Assembly (NCBI GenBank): GCA_910585455.1
Contig: CAJUEL010000004.1
Span: 1-64,000 of the forward strand
DNA length: 64,000 nucleotides
Source: an uncultured Eisenbergiella sp.
Lineage (GTDB): Bacteria; Bacillota; Clostridia; Lachnospirales; Lachnospiraceae
Reading direction: 5' to 3'
Below the pieces are notes generated by a model. The model did not search any database. It had not been told where the DNA came from and worked only from the letters and a program-made list of their open reading frames with translations. The translations under genes and the position numbers were made by a program. Shown one piece after another: positions 8,173 to 17,228 of this stretch (positions are counted from its first letter, which is position 1; every line of letters starts with the position of its first letter).

Positions 8173-9648
8173 TCAGTCAAAGCCTTTATACTGCTCCTGT
8201 AAAAGCGGAATGCCGTACGCTCTGGGCGTTCCCGCAATGCGTTCCATATAGCCTGCAAGCGCCCCCCGGCAATGCTCCGGTCCGCCCTCGCGCATGACCG
8301 TCCACATCGGATCCACATCGGAGCGGGAGGATTTCATCATATCCTCCGTCCAGTCCAGAAGGAGCTTCGCTCCCCTGGCGCACAGATCGGGGCGCTCCTT
8401 TGCCAGATCATGCAGCTCATGAGGATCTTCTTTTACATGGAAAAGCATTTCCTTCGGCAGCAGATGATAGCCGCCGTGGATCGTGCGGATATAGATGTAA
8501 TCATCAAAGCGCACGCTCCTCTGGCAGACATGAGCGCACTGGGTCAGCACCGCGCAGGGTTTGGAGCAGTCCGTCCCGTCCTTTAATGCCTTCGCAAAGG
8601 AGATCCCGTCATAATGAAAATCATCCCAAGTCACCAGCGAGGTGCCCAAAAGCTCCTGCACGGTAGGCGCAAGATCCGTATTGTCATAAAAGCCCTTCAC
8701 CACCGCTCCCTTTTGCATGCCCGGCCAGCGGATGATCAGGGGAATGCGGCACACCGGATCGTCCGCCATGCCGTGCTCCGCGTACACGCCGAATTCTCCC
8801 AGATCCTCTCCGTGATCCGCCGTGATGATGATGGCCAGATCGTCGTCGTAGAGCCCGTTCTCCTTCAGCCAGCCGATGATCTGTCCGATATTGTCGTCCG
8901 TATACCGCACGCCCTCGTCATAGGAATTCAAAAACCGCTTCGCCTCATCCAGCGTCTTTAAGCTGCCCGGATGCTTGGGCCACTGGGCATTGGTATCATC
9001 GTTCCACATATTGATCTCGTTTGCGCCGTGAGGGCCGATGTGCAACAGATGCTCCGCAAAAATTTCTTCCGTGATCCAGTCGTCCGGCATGTCCTCCGGC
9101 GAAAAACCGCAATCATAGCCTGCAGGCGTCCGATAGGGCGTATGGGGATCCCAGTAGTGCACATGCATCATCCAGTTATCCTCTTTCCCGTTTTTCTCCA
9201 GCCACTCCAGCACCCTGGGCGTCACCATCCCCGCCGGCTCTCCGCCGCGCCTGCCCACATTGATGCACTCGTTGAAGCCCGCATTGAACCACCAGGCGCT
9301 ATGGCGCTCCGCAAAGGTGGAAAAGGACACGGTATGCATGCCCGCCCTGCGAAACTGCATGAACAGACCGTTTTCGGAAATCTCATCGGTAAAGCTCCTC
9401 GTCCTGCCCTGCAGCCGCATATCCGCCGCCGTTCCGCCATGCCCCACAACCCCGTTGTGGATGCCGTAAAGCCCGCTGATCATGGATGCCCGGGAAGGCA
9501 GGCAGGGCGCATTGGGACAATAATAATCGTCAAACCGCACCCCTTCCCTTGCGATTTCGTCCATGACAGGCGTCGTGTTCCTGCCATAGCCATAGCACCC
9601 CATATGATTGGCGCGCAAGGTGTCAATGTCAAATAAAATCACTCTCAT
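8173..9648 (-). CDS. Sulfatase, Cys-type formylglycine
   Basis: A 491-residue alkaline-phosphatase-superfamily sulfatase. The N-terminus MRVILFDIDTLRANHMGCYG supplies metal-binding aspartates. CLPSR at residues 49-53 is the C-x-P-x-R motif in which the cysteine becomes formylglycine. Later ADHGEDLGEFG carries further metal ligands. There is no signal peptide, so desulfation occurs in the cytoplasm. Cys-type sulfatases in anaerobes need a radical-SAM maturase (anSME), and none was seen in this window. AAGGAGG precedes the ATG. The gene is directly upstream of the beta-mannosidase and downstream of the YesN-type regulator. The chemical linkage it cleaves cannot be read from sequence; sulfated GlcNAc or mannose are reasonable guesses from the neighbours. 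Confidence 0.9.
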   Translation of the reverse strand: MRVILFDIDTLRANHMGCYGYGRNTTPVMDEIAREGVRFDDYYCPNAPCLPSRASMISGLYGIHNGVVGHGGTAADMRLQGRTRSFTDEISENGLFMQFRRAGMHTVSFSTFAERHSAWWFNAGFNECINVGRRGGEPAGMVTPRVLEWLEKNGKEDNWMMHVHYWDPHTPYRTPAGYDCGFSPEDMPDDWITEEIFAEHLLHIGPHGANEINMWNDDTNAQWPKHPGSLKTLDEAKRFLNSYDEGVRYTDDNIGQIIGWLKENGLYDDDLAIIITADHGEDLGEFGVYAEHGMADDPVCRIPLIIRWPGMQKGAVVKGFYDNTDLAPTVQELLGTSLVTWDDFHYDGISFAKALKDGTDCSKPCAVLTQCAHVCQRSVRFDDYIYIRTIHGGYHLLPKEMLFHVKEDPHELHDLAKERPDLCARGAKLLLDWTEDMMKSSRSDVDPMWTVMREGGPEHCRGALAGYMERIAGTPRAYGIPLLQEQYKGFD

Positions 9649-9678
9649 TCCTTTGTTTCCCTCCTTTTATGAAATTGC

Positions 9679-9698
9679 GATTCAGTCAGACCTGAATC
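9679..9698. repeat. Possible remnant of the 30-bp palindrome family
   Basis: A GATTCAG/CTGAATC inverted repeat with a six-base loop is followed by CGTA, resembling the copy at 45211-45240. A T-run follows on the plus strand only, which is the wrong side to terminate the minus-strand genes here. It sits in the 92-base gap between the response regulator stop and the sulfatase start. Confidence 0.3.
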
Positions 9699-9740
9699 GT
9701 ATTTTTTGAATGCCTCTGCCCATCCTTTTTGCATGGGCTC

Positions 9741-10499
9741 TCATGTATTACCGCTGCGCATTTCCAGCGGCGTGATTTCATAATAGCCATGAAAATGCTG
9801 ATAAAAATAATTCAGATTGGAATATCCCACCTGCAGCGCGATCGCGGATATTTTTTCATCCGTATTCAAAATCCGGTCCCGCGCCACATACATGCGATAC
9901 GCCATCAGGTATTCCGAAAACTTCATTCCCGTCTCCCGGATGAAAATCTGCCCCAGGTAAGTGGCATTCATCCGGAACCGGTCCGCAATGCTCTTTAAGG
10001 AAACATGCTGTCCGTATTCCATGGCGACCATCATCACAATCTTGCGGATCAGAGGGGAGAAAGATTCATAGGAGCGCTGCAAAACAGGATCCTCATTCTC
10101 TCTGCTCTCCTCCGGCAGCGTGCCGTGCAGCTTCTCCACAATGATCTGCTCCACCCGCGCCCGCAGCGCATCCTTGTCCACAGGCTTTAGCAGGTAATCC
10201 AGCGCGCCGCAGCGCAGCGCCTCCCTGGCATACTCGAACTCATCATAGCCGCTCATCATGATATAATTGGATTCGATTCCCATGCCGTTTAACCGCTTGA
10301 TCAGCTCATATCCGTATTCGCCGCCGAGGCGCACATCCACCAGACAGATATCCGGCTTCCAGTCCACCACATGGGAAATGACCTCAAAGCTGCTTTTCGC
10401 CGTTTTGATGCGCTCAAAGCCCAGCGCCTTCCAATCCAGCAGTCTGCTGATCCCCTCTAAAATTGCGGGCTCATCATCCACGATCACCAGTGTATACAT
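9741..10499 (-). CDS. Response regulator, YesN type (receiver + AraC HTH)
   Basis: The protein of 252 residues is the cytoplasmic partner of the adjacent histidine kinase. Its receiver domain (about residues 1-120) has the acidic pair D8/D9, the phosphoacceptor D55 in ICLVDVRLGG and a conserved lysine in YLLKPVDK. An AraC-type double helix-turn-helix occupies the last ~100 residues (SLKSIADRFRMNATYLGQIF and VGYSNLNYFYQHF). It begins 40 bases after the kinase gene in the same direction. YesN-type regulators usually activate a linked sugar ABC transporter; here that would be the operon at 13313-16831 and the downstream sulfatase and beta-mannosidase genes. Confidence 0.93.
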   Translation of the reverse strand: MYTLVIVDDEPAILEGISRLLDWKALGFERIKTAKSSFEVISHVVDWKPDICLVDVRLGGEYGYELIKRLNGMGIESNYIMMSGYDEFEYAREALRCGALDYLLKPVDKDALRARVEQIIVEKLHGTLPEESRENEDPVLQRSYESFSPLIRKIVMMVAMEYGQHVSLKSIADRFRMNATYLGQIFIRETGMKFSEYLMAYRMYVARDRILNTDEKISAIALQVGYSNLNYFYQHFHGYYEITPLEMRSGNT

Positions 10500-10539
10500 C
10501 CGTTTCCTTCATCCTTCCTGACATTTTCTGCATTTCTGC

Positions 10540-12297
10540 TCACTGCCCTTCCTCCATCCGGGGCAGAAAAACAGAAATAAAAAATCCGCCTTCCTCCCGG
10601 TTTCCCACATCCATCGAAAAACCGTCCCTGTAAAAATAGCTCAGCCTCATATAGACATTGCGCAGCCCGATGTCCGCTTCCGGATCATCGTTGCCCTCAT
10701 ACATATTTTTCCGGATCTTGGGCAGCATGGCGGCGTCCGCACCCGCTCCGTTATCCAGCACGTCGATCCGCGCGCCGCCTTCCTCCTTTTGGCCGCTGAC
10801 GATCAGCAGATTGTATTCGCTCTCCCGGTCAAAGCCATGGGTGAAAAAATTTTCGGCCAGCGGCTGCAGCCAGAAGGTGACCGTTTCGATATCCCCGATG
10901 GCAGGATCCATCTCCACCTGATAGACGAATTTGTCCCCATGGCGCAGCTCCATGATTTTCAGATACATTTCCAGAAGCTCAAATTCCTCCTGTAAAAGAA
11001 CCGACTCCTTTTTATGCATGCGGGCGCGGTAAAGCCGTCCCAGCATGGCGATCGCATCCGCCGTATCCCGGTCCCCATGGGTCAGCGCCTTCGACCGCAG
11101 CGTCTCCAGCGTATTGTAAAGAAAATGAGGATTGATCTGATGCTGCAGGGCCCGCATCTGCGTTTCCTGCTCCTTCAGCTTCAGGATGTATTCCGTCTCA
11201 ATGTAGCCCTTCAGCTTCATGCCAACATCCTTTAAGGCGACCGCAATCATACCGTATTCATTTTCCCAATGCCGCACAGGCAGGGAAAGCGCCTGCACCT
11301 TTTCAAAATTACCGCCTTCCATATCGGACAGCATGGATAAAATCAGGGTCAGAAAATTCGCATCCGCCCGGATCCCCAAAAAGCTGCTCACGAGCACGCC
11401 CAGATCGAACAGGAAAAAAGCCGCCAGCAGCGCGAGCGGTATATAGCGATTATCCCGCAAAAAAGCGCCCGCATCCTTGACTACGACATAGCGGTAAGCA
11501 TTGGTTCCGGATTCCATTTTCTGATAGAACACCGGCATGCTCCGATCCCGAAACCAGCCCGCGTCCTCCGCTTCCTCCAGCGCTGTCCTGACCCGCCTTT
11601 CCTCCGGTTCGGTCAATCCGCTTCCACACAGCAACACATCCCCAGCTCCATAGAGCCCCCAGGATGCGGGGAAGCCATCCTCCTTTTCGTAGATGTCCCC
11701 GCTGTTGACCCAAAACTCCATCGTTCCGATGGTCAATCCCATATGCTGCGGATCCCGGATGGAAAAGGACGCCACAAGCAGTTCTCCCGCTTCCGCCCCA
11801 TATAGCCAGGGCTCCTTTCCCAAACCAAACCGCAAATCCACATCTCCGCTCCGGGGCCGGATCATCTTTTTGCCATTCCCGGAGGTAAGCGTCACCGCGG
11901 CAATCCTGCTACGGCCATCCAGCAGCTGCCCTCTGATATCCGCGGGAAGATAACGGATCTGCATAGCGCTGCTTAAGCTGTTTTCCCTCCGCAGCGCCAG
12001 ATATTGCGCCGCATCCTGCGCCGAAAACAGCGCGCTCAAATCCTCCATCAGCTGCGCGTCTCCATAAAGCCGGTTGACATAGTCCAACGCGCCGTCCTGG
12101 ATCTCCAAAATCCGCTGTTCCCGCTCTAAAAACCGCCTCTGCACCTGCTGCTCCAGAGCAGTCGTCCAGGTATGGATGAAAAAAACAAGCATGCCAAAAA
12201 GCACGGCAGCGCTCAACAGCAGCACCACCGCTGCCGTGCCCAGAAATTTTCTCCTGTAAATCCGGTATCCCAAAAAAGATGGATGATGCCCGCCCAT
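10540..12297 (-). CDS. Sensor histidine kinase, YesM type
   Basis: A membrane sensor kinase. It has a transmembrane helix near the N-terminus (GTAAVVLLLSAAVLFGMLVF), an extracellular region of about 240 residues, a second helix (PLALLAAFFLFDLGVLVSSF) and a cytoplasmic His_kinase domain. The phosphorylated histidine lies in QHQINPHFLYNTLE (near residue 391) and the HATPase domain follows with VLDNGAGADAAM. This is the 5TM-less YesM/LytS-like class that pairs with AraC-type regulators. An ATG at 12333 is possible, but GGAGG upstream of the ATG at 12297 and the lack of any ribosome binding site at 12333 favour the shorter form. The extracellular part presumably senses a sugar or a sugar-loaded binding protein; the ligand is not known. 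Confidence 0.9.
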   Translation of the reverse strand: MGGHHPSFLGYRIYRRKFLGTAAVVLLLSAAVLFGMLVFFIHTWTTALEQQVQRRFLEREQRILEIQDGALDYVNRLYGDAQLMEDLSALFSAQDAAQYLALRRENSLSSAMQIRYLPADIRGQLLDGRSRIAAVTLTSGNGKKMIRPRSGDVDLRFGLGKEPWLYGAEAGELLVASFSIRDPQHMGLTIGTMEFWVNSGDIYEKEDGFPASWGLYGAGDVLLCGSGLTEPEERRVRTALEEAEDAGWFRDRSMPVFYQKMESGTNAYRYVVVKDAGAFLRDNRYIPLALLAAFFLFDLGVLVSSFLGIRADANFLTLILSMLSDMEGGNFEKVQALSLPVRHWENEYGMIAVALKDVGMKLKGYIETEYILKLKEQETQMRALQHQINPHFLYNTLETLRSKALTHGDRDTADAIAMLGRLYRARMHKKESVLLQEEFELLEMYLKIMELRHGDKFVYQVEMDPAIGDIETVTFWLQPLAENFFTHGFDRESEYNLLIVSGQKEEGGARIDVLDNGAGADAAMLPKIRKNMYEGNDDPEADIGLRNVYMRLSYFYRDGFSMDVGNREEGGFFISVFLPRMEEGQ

Positions 12298-12354
12298 GCT
12301 ATGACTTTCCTCCGTCCGTGTGGAACTCTTCATCAGATATCGCCCGTTAAAAAA

Positions 12355-13113
12355 TCAGCCCAAAACAAGCTCTGCGCAAACGGGATAGTGATCGGACAGG
12401 TATACGCCATTCTCCCGGTCGGTCCACTTCTCCACCTTCCTGCAGGAAATGCTGCCCCGAATGATGATGAAATCGATACAGGTCGGTATGGCGTCCGCAG
12501 TAAACCCATGGTATGTGATGCCGATCTTCTCCGTCACATTTCGAAACTCCGGATATTCCTTCAATACCTGCATTTCCTCCCAATCCGGCTCCGCGTTAAA
12601 ATCACCGGTCAGAATCACCGGCACATCGCCAAAAAAGGATTCTCCCTTCACCTTGTTCATAATCTGCTCCAGTCCCAGCCTGCGCGCCATTTGCCCTTCA
12701 TGATCCAGATGGGTGTTGACCACCCGGAAAACCTTCTCCTCCTCCAGATCCTCGAACACCGCTTCCGTACAGATTCTGGGACACGGGCTCTGGTCAGGAT
12801 ACCGGGAGGCAGGCACGTCCGGCGTTTCCGAAAGCCAGTAGCTGTCCATTTTCATCAGGTTCATCCGGTCCTTGCGGTAGGCGATGGCCGCCTGCTCGTC
12901 CCGCAGCGTTTCGCTGCGTCCGCACCCGATCACATAATAGTCCGTCAACGCTTCCTTCAGCCACGCCGCCACATGGGGCATCACCTCCTGAAAGCATATG
13001 ATGTCCGGCTTTTCCTCGCTGAACTTTTTTAAAAGCAACGGCTTTCTATAACAAAAATTGTTGTCGCCGTCACATCCGAAATCACCGCGAATGTTACATG
13101 TCACAAATTTCAT
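12355..13113 (-). CDS. Endonuclease/exonuclease/phosphatase-family protein
   Basis: A 252-residue metal-dependent phosphoesterase of the EEP fold. Motifs in order are TCNIRGD near the N-terminus, ICFQEV (metal-binding Glu), RVVNTHLDHEG, ILTGDFNAEP and a C-terminal YLSDHYPVCAEL. There is no signal peptide, so it is cytoplasmic. The family includes nucleases, sphingomyelinases and sugar- or inositol-phosphate phosphatases; the sequence does not decide between them. A longer reading frame starts at 13167, but GGGGAAAAG directly before the ATG at 13113 and the family-typical start MKFVTCNIRG favour the shorter one. It is the first gene of the EEP-kinase-regulator-sulfatase-mannosidase run. A TATAAT sequence (13188-13193, minus strand) upstream is a weak promoter candidate. 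Its presence beside a YesMN pair is common in Lachnospiraceae glycan loci but unexplained. Confidence 0.85.
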   Translation of the reverse strand: MKFVTCNIRGDFGCDGDNNFCYRKPLLLKKFSEEKPDIICFQEVMPHVAAWLKEALTDYYVIGCGRSETLRDEQAAIAYRKDRMNLMKMDSYWLSETPDVPASRYPDQSPCPRICTEAVFEDLEEEKVFRVVNTHLDHEGQMARRLGLEQIMNKVKGESFFGDVPVILTGDFNAEPDWEEMQVLKEYPEFRNVTEKIGITYHGFTADAIPTCIDFIIIRGSISCRKVEKWTDRENGVYLSDHYPVCAELVLG

Positions 13114-13205
13114 TTCTTTTCCCCTTTTTTTTGAATTTTGTTTTTCTATCGTTACAGTTTTGCCCATTCTTTCCTGTAACGCCCCATATTATAATAGCAA
13201 TTTAT

Positions 13206-13249
13206 AAAATCCCTGTAAAGCCCCCTTTTGGGAGCTCTACAGGGATTTT
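13206..13249 (-). terminator. Intrinsic terminator of the first ABC transporter operon
   Basis: A 12-bp perfect outer stem (AAAATCCCTGTA paired with TACAGGGATTTT) encloses an inner CCC/GGG hairpin. On the minus strand it ends in a TTTTAT tract. It follows the stop codon of the binding-protein gene at 13313 and so separates that operon from the EEP gene downstream. Confidence 0.8.
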
Positions 13250-13312
13250 CATCGCTACTGTTCACCGGTCATTCAACCGCAAAATGCTGCGTATTGAAGA
13301 ACCTTGCCTGTC

Positions 13313-14872
13313 TTAGTTGAAGAACTCGTCAATCTGCTTCTGCGCCTCTGCGATAACGGTATCCAGACCTGCGGATTTCAGCTCGGCGATACAATCATCG
13401 AGAACCTCATCCGGATCGGATGCGCCCGTCAACAGATCGTATTTGTACTTATCCCAAACGGTATTCACGTTTGCAACTTCGTTCTGCACATCCGTGATAT
13501 CGAATGCGAAGCCCAGACATGTGGAAGGAGTAGCTTCCTCATTCTGCTTCTTCACTTCTTCCCACTGATCCGGATCCGCACCTTCCTGATTGCTCAGGAT
13601 GAAGAAGGTACCCTGTGTATAAGAAGGCCAGCTCCAGTCGTCTCTCAGCTTTCTTACAAAGCCGTCTTCCAGATACTCAAAGTGATCTCCCTCTACGCCA
13701 TATGCGCACATGTCACGGAACTTGCTGTCGGTATTGATCAGCTCCAGAACCTTTAACGCCTCTTCCTTATAGTTGGAGTTTACGGAAACCGCATTCATGG
13801 AACCCTGAATGGTCTCTGTCGTATAAATAGGGCCAAATACCTTGTTGACAATGTATTTTTCAATACCCTGACCAACTGCCCAGCCTGCTGCCGCGCTCGG
13901 CCAGCCCTGTGCATTACCGAACATATGACCCTTATCGCCCTCTGTCAAAACGTTCGCATCGGGATTGATGATTCCATCCACATACCAGCTGTGAAGCAGA
14001 CGCAGGTTCTCCTGAATATCCTCCTGCTCCAGCGTGCAGACTACCTGACGGGATTCGTCATCCAGCTTAACGCCCAGCGCCTGAATGCCGCCTGCCAGTC
14101 CGTCATATGCATTGAAGAAACCGTTCCACAGAGAACCCTGATCCAGCTTGATGGGATAGAAGGACTTGCCTTCCGCTTCCTTCACCTCGCGGACAACAGG
14201 ATCCAGCGCCTGCATGGAATCAACCTTGGTCATGTCGATGTTGTACTTCTGTACATAGGTATCGTCAATGTAATAGAACTGTGTCAGGGAAGAATCCTTA
14301 TAGGTAGGAACTGCATAGACCTTGCCCTTTACCTGTGCGCCTGCCCAGAGCTCTTCCGGAATGAAGCTGTAAAGCTCGGGAGATGCTGTCTGTACCAGAT
14401 CGGTGATATCTGCGAATGCGCCCAGGTTTACAAACTTGTTATAGTTTGTGTTATTGGTAAACATCAGGTCAAAATATTCACCGGAATTTACGATGGTGTT
14501 CATCTTCTGATCATAATCTGACCAGCTTGCAATTTTGACATCCAGTCTGACGCCGATCTTCTCTTCGCTGTAATCGCTGATCTTCGCAACCGCTTCGTCA
14601 AAATCGTCCGCAGGCGTGCCGCCTACCGTCCAGTAAATCAGGGTGGGAACCTCACCGCTCTTCTCGGCAGATGCCTCTTCCTGATTGTCCTGCTCTGCGG
14701 GAGCCGCATCATCCGCATTGTCCGCCGCTGCATCCTCTGATGCTGCGGGTGCAGGTGTGTTGCTGTTGTCTGCCGCACCGGAATTGGAATCGCCACAGCC
14801 AGCCAGCATGCCGGCAAGCATCACAGCGCTCATTCCCAATGCAAGAATTTTGCTTACGCTTTTCTTTTTCAT
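13313..14872 (-). CDS. ABC transporter substrate-binding lipoprotein (LplA/YtcQ type, DUF3502 C-terminus)
   Basis: A 519-residue extracellular sugar-binding lipoprotein. The signal peptide ends in the lipobox LAGC (cysteine 26) and is followed by an acidic Ser/Ala/Asp linker that places the binding domain away from the membrane. The body begins PTLIYWTVGGTPADDFDEAV, as in family-1 solute-binding proteins. The end (FAFDITDVQNEVANVNTVWDKY onward) looks like the DUF3502 extension of LplA-type proteins. AGGAGG precedes the ATG. It is the last gene of a three-gene operon with two permeases and has a strong terminator after it. No ATPase is encoded nearby, so a shared MsmX-type ATPase elsewhere is likely. 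The ligand is an oligosaccharide, probably mannose-containing judging from the neighbours. Confidence 0.92.
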   Translation of the reverse strand: MKKKSVSKILALGMSAVMLAGMLAGCGDSNSGAADNSNTPAPAASEDAAADNADDAAPAEQDNQEEASAEKSGEVPTLIYWTVGGTPADDFDEAVAKISDYSEEKIGVRLDVKIASWSDYDQKMNTIVNSGEYFDLMFTNNTNYNKFVNLGAFADITDLVQTASPELYSFIPEELWAGAQVKGKVYAVPTYKDSSLTQFYYIDDTYVQKYNIDMTKVDSMQALDPVVREVKEAEGKSFYPIKLDQGSLWNGFFNAYDGLAGGIQALGVKLDDESRQVVCTLEQEDIQENLRLLHSWYVDGIINPDANVLTEGDKGHMFGNAQGWPSAAAGWAVGQGIEKYIVNKVFGPIYTTETIQGSMNAVSVNSNYKEEALKVLELINTDSKFRDMCAYGVEGDHFEYLEDGFVRKLRDDWSWPSYTQGTFFILSNQEGADPDQWEEVKKQNEEATPSTCLGFAFDITDVQNEVANVNTVWDKYKYDLLTGASDPDEVLDDCIAELKSAGLDTVIAEAQKQIDEFFN

Positions 14873-14927
14873 TATAATCCTCCTGTTTGAATGAAAATTT
14901 ATATCCTCCGGAAAATCCCGGTTGATA

Positions 14928-15872
14928 TCATCCTTTTACCGCGCCTACCGTCAAACCGGAAATGAAGTATTTCTGGAAGTAAGGGTATGCGCATGCGATC
15001 GGCAGTACGATGATAACCACGATCGCCATACGTGCCGCTTCCTGTGGCATCTTCGCCAGCATCTCCGCCGCCGTCACACCGATGGTCGCCGCATTCTTGA
15101 CCAGCATCGTGATATTGGTCAGGATCTGGTTCAGCAGCGCCTGCAGGGACAACAGCTTCGTATCGTCAATATAAAGCATGGACTGATACCAGTCATTCCA
15201 ATAAGCGAAGCAGAGGAACAATCCGATCGTCGCCAGCACCGGCAGGGAAATCGGAAGCACGATCCTGGAAAAAATCATCAGCTGGCTCGCGCCGTCCATC
15301 TTGGCGGATTCCACCAGGGATTCCGGAATCGTCGTCTTAAAAAACGTTCTGCAGACGATGACATTGAAGGAAGAAACCGCAAGGGGCAGAATCAACGCCC
15401 AGACGGAATTCTTTAAGCCCAAAAACTGGCTGACAATGAAGTAAGTGGAAACCAGACCGCCGTTAAACACCATCGGAATGAACACGACCATCGTCAAAAA
15501 GCCGTTCAGCTTATAGTTGGGTCTGGAAAGCACATATCCCATCAGGGTCGTGAGCAGGACACCGATCACGGTTCCCACGATTGTCACGAACAGGGAAATT
15601 CCCAGCGCCCTGACGATCATCTTTCCCTGGGACAGCAAAAATGTATATCCCTCCAGGGAGAAAATCTTGGGAATAAACCGGTAGCCGTAATCCGTGATGG
15701 ACTGCTCCGCCGAGAAGGAAATCGCCACCACCAAAAGTACCGGAATCACGCATGCCAGCGCCATGATCGCAAAAACAATATTTAATACCACATTGGTAGG
15801 TTTGGAAACCCGGTTAAAACGGTCAAAGCCGTCAGGTTCATTTTTTTTCTTTTTCTGAATTACTTCTGCCAT
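14928..15872 (-). CDS. ABC sugar permease, YtcP/LplC type
   Basis: An integral membrane subunit of 314 residues with six predicted helices. The cytoplasmic EAA loop that contacts the ATPase reads ESLVESAKMDGASQLMIFSR. The C-terminus YPYFQKYFISGLTVGAVKG is characteristic of the YtcP branch of carbohydrate permeases. AGGGGAACAG precedes the ATG. It is the middle gene of the operon, 11 bases after its partner permease, and would form a heterodimer with it. Confidence 0.92.
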   Translation of the reverse strand: MAEVIQKKKKNEPDGFDRFNRVSKPTNVVLNIVFAIMALACVIPVLLVVAISFSAEQSITDYGYRFIPKIFSLEGYTFLLSQGKMIVRALGISLFVTIVGTVIGVLLTTLMGYVLSRPNYKLNGFLTMVVFIPMVFNGGLVSTYFIVSQFLGLKNSVWALILPLAVSSFNVIVCRTFFKTTIPESLVESAKMDGASQLMIFSRIVLPISLPVLATIGLFLCFAYWNDWYQSMLYIDDTKLLSLQALLNQILTNITMLVKNAATIGVTAAEMLAKMPQEAARMAIVVIIVLPIACAYPYFQKYFISGLTVGAVKG

Positions 15873-15883
15873 CTGTTCCCCTC

Positions 15884-16831
15884 CTAAATCATCGCGCTCT
15901 CGCGGTCAATCTTCCTCACGATTCCGTTCGCCGTCAGGATCGTGATACATCCCGCTATGGACTGCACGAACGCCGCAGCCGCCGACATGCCGGTCGTGGA
16001 GGTGCGCAACTGTTTATAAACGTAAACGTCCAGCGTATAAACCACATTGTACAGAGAATTGGAATCTCTGGGCACCTGATAGAACAGACCGAAATCAGAG
16101 TAGAAAATACCGCCCACCTTCATGATGAACATCATAATGATGACATTCTTCATCAGAGGAAGGGTGATGAAACGGATCTGCTGCCAGATGGAAGCGCCGT
16201 CAATGCCGGCCGCCTCATAGTAGGTCTTGTCGATGCCCGTAATCGTCGCCAGATAGACAACCATTCCGTAGCCGACGCCCTTCCACAGATTCATGAACAC
16301 CAGGAAAGGCGGCCACATCGCCTTCTTCATATACCATTGCTGACGATCCTGTCCCATCGCCTCCAGCATATTGTTCACAAGACCCTTGTCATAGCTCAAA
16401 AACGCCCATACCAGCGCGGTCACGACAACCCATGATAAAAAGTAAGGCATGAACATCGCCGTCTGATATACCTTCGCCATCCGTTTCGAATGAAGCTGTC
16501 CGATCGCGATTGCTGCCGCCACCGGCACAACAATGCCCAAAATAATAAATACAATATTATATCCCAGCGTATTGCGCAGGATAATCCAGATATCCTTGGA
16601 AGAAAAAAGGAACTTGAAATTGGAAAGGCCCACCCATTTACTGGTAAGAAAACTCTTTAAAAATCCGCCGTTGATCTTAAACTCCTTAAATGCAATAATG
16701 ATACCGAACATCGGCATAAAGGAAAACAGAAAATACCAGATCGTCGTCGGCAGCGCCAACAGCGTCAGCTCCGTATCGTCCCGTCCCCAGCGGTGTTTCT
16801 TGCCTTTCGTCTTCTGCGCGTCTTTTGCCAT
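15884..16831 (-). CDS. ABC sugar permease, LplB type
   Basis: The first gene of the transporter operon encodes a 315-residue membrane subunit. A charged N-terminal tail rich in lysine precedes a first helix (LALPTTIWYFLFSFMPMFGI). The EAA loop is YYEAAGIDGASIWQQIRFITLPLM. It is typical of LplB-type permeases of complex-polysaccharide uptake systems. A near-consensus promoter lies 59 bases upstream, and an AAAGGGGG site precedes the ATG. Confidence 0.92.
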   Translation of the reverse strand: MAKDAQKTKGKKHRWGRDDTELTLLALPTTIWYFLFSFMPMFGIIIAFKEFKINGGFLKSFLTSKWVGLSNFKFLFSSKDIWIILRNTLGYNIVFIILGIVVPVAAAIAIGQLHSKRMAKVYQTAMFMPYFLSWVVVTALVWAFLSYDKGLVNNMLEAMGQDRQQWYMKKAMWPPFLVFMNLWKGVGYGMVVYLATITGIDKTYYEAAGIDGASIWQQIRFITLPLMKNVIIMMFIMKVGGIFYSDFGLFYQVPRDSNSLYNVVYTLDVYVYKQLRTSTTGMSAAAAFVQSIAGCITILTANGIVRKIDRESAMI

Positions 16832-16889
16832 CTTTTTACCCCCTTTTCCTTTCTATACAAATTCTATATTCCTTGCCCGGAATAGTATT

Positions 16890-16918
16890 ATTATAATATA
16901 GCAACTTTAACATGACAA
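16890..16918 (-). promoter_or_regulatory. Promoter of the LplB-YtcP-SBP operon
   Basis: TTGTCA (16913-16918) and a perfect TATAAT (16890-16895) on the minus strand are separated by the optimal 17 bases. Transcription would start near 16883, about 50 bases before the first permease gene. Confidence 0.8.
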
Positions 16919-17168
16919 GGCAAAATTTCTTATATAGCAGTCAAAAAATATGAGTTTACGATTACAAAATCCGACAGCATTTTTAGGGAAAATGCACAAT
17001 ATTTTCCTGTCATATTCCGTTGAAATCAAATTTTATGGAAGCCAACTAAGCTTTCTGATATGGACTTTTCTTTCCTTTTCCGTTATGCTCATTTTAAGGA
17101 ACATATCGTTTTTTGCGGTCAGATTTATGCGCCGTACCCTGCTCCCAAACGGCCTCATACGCAAAAAC

Positions 17169-17198
17169 GTCACAATCCGGCTTTAGCCGGACCGTGAC
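17169..17198. promoter_or_regulatory. Inverted repeat upstream of the sulfatase
   Basis: GTCACAATCCGGC and GCCGGACCGTGAC form a 13-base stem matching at 11 positions with a four-base TTTA loop. It ends 31 bases before the sulfatase ATG, so it would fold in the leader RNA. No T-run follows. An operator or leader hairpin is possible. Confidence 0.45.
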
Positions 17199-17228
17199 GC
17201 CACTTCCACATTTGAAAGGAGATCATTC

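Larger units (their letters stand above)
16832..17228. other. Divergent intergenic region between transporter operon and sulfatase
   Basis: This AT-rich 397-base stretch separates the minus-strand transporter operon from the plus-strand sulfatase. It holds the transporter promoter (16890-16918) and an inverted repeat (17169-17198) before the sulfatase. I could not identify a convincing plus-strand promoter. Confidence 0.6.

Noticed and set aside
9679..9701. Hairpin with T-run as terminator of the response regulator gene
   Set aside because: The T-run follows on the plus strand, while both neighbouring genes run on the minus strand; more likely a remnant of the palindromic repeat family.
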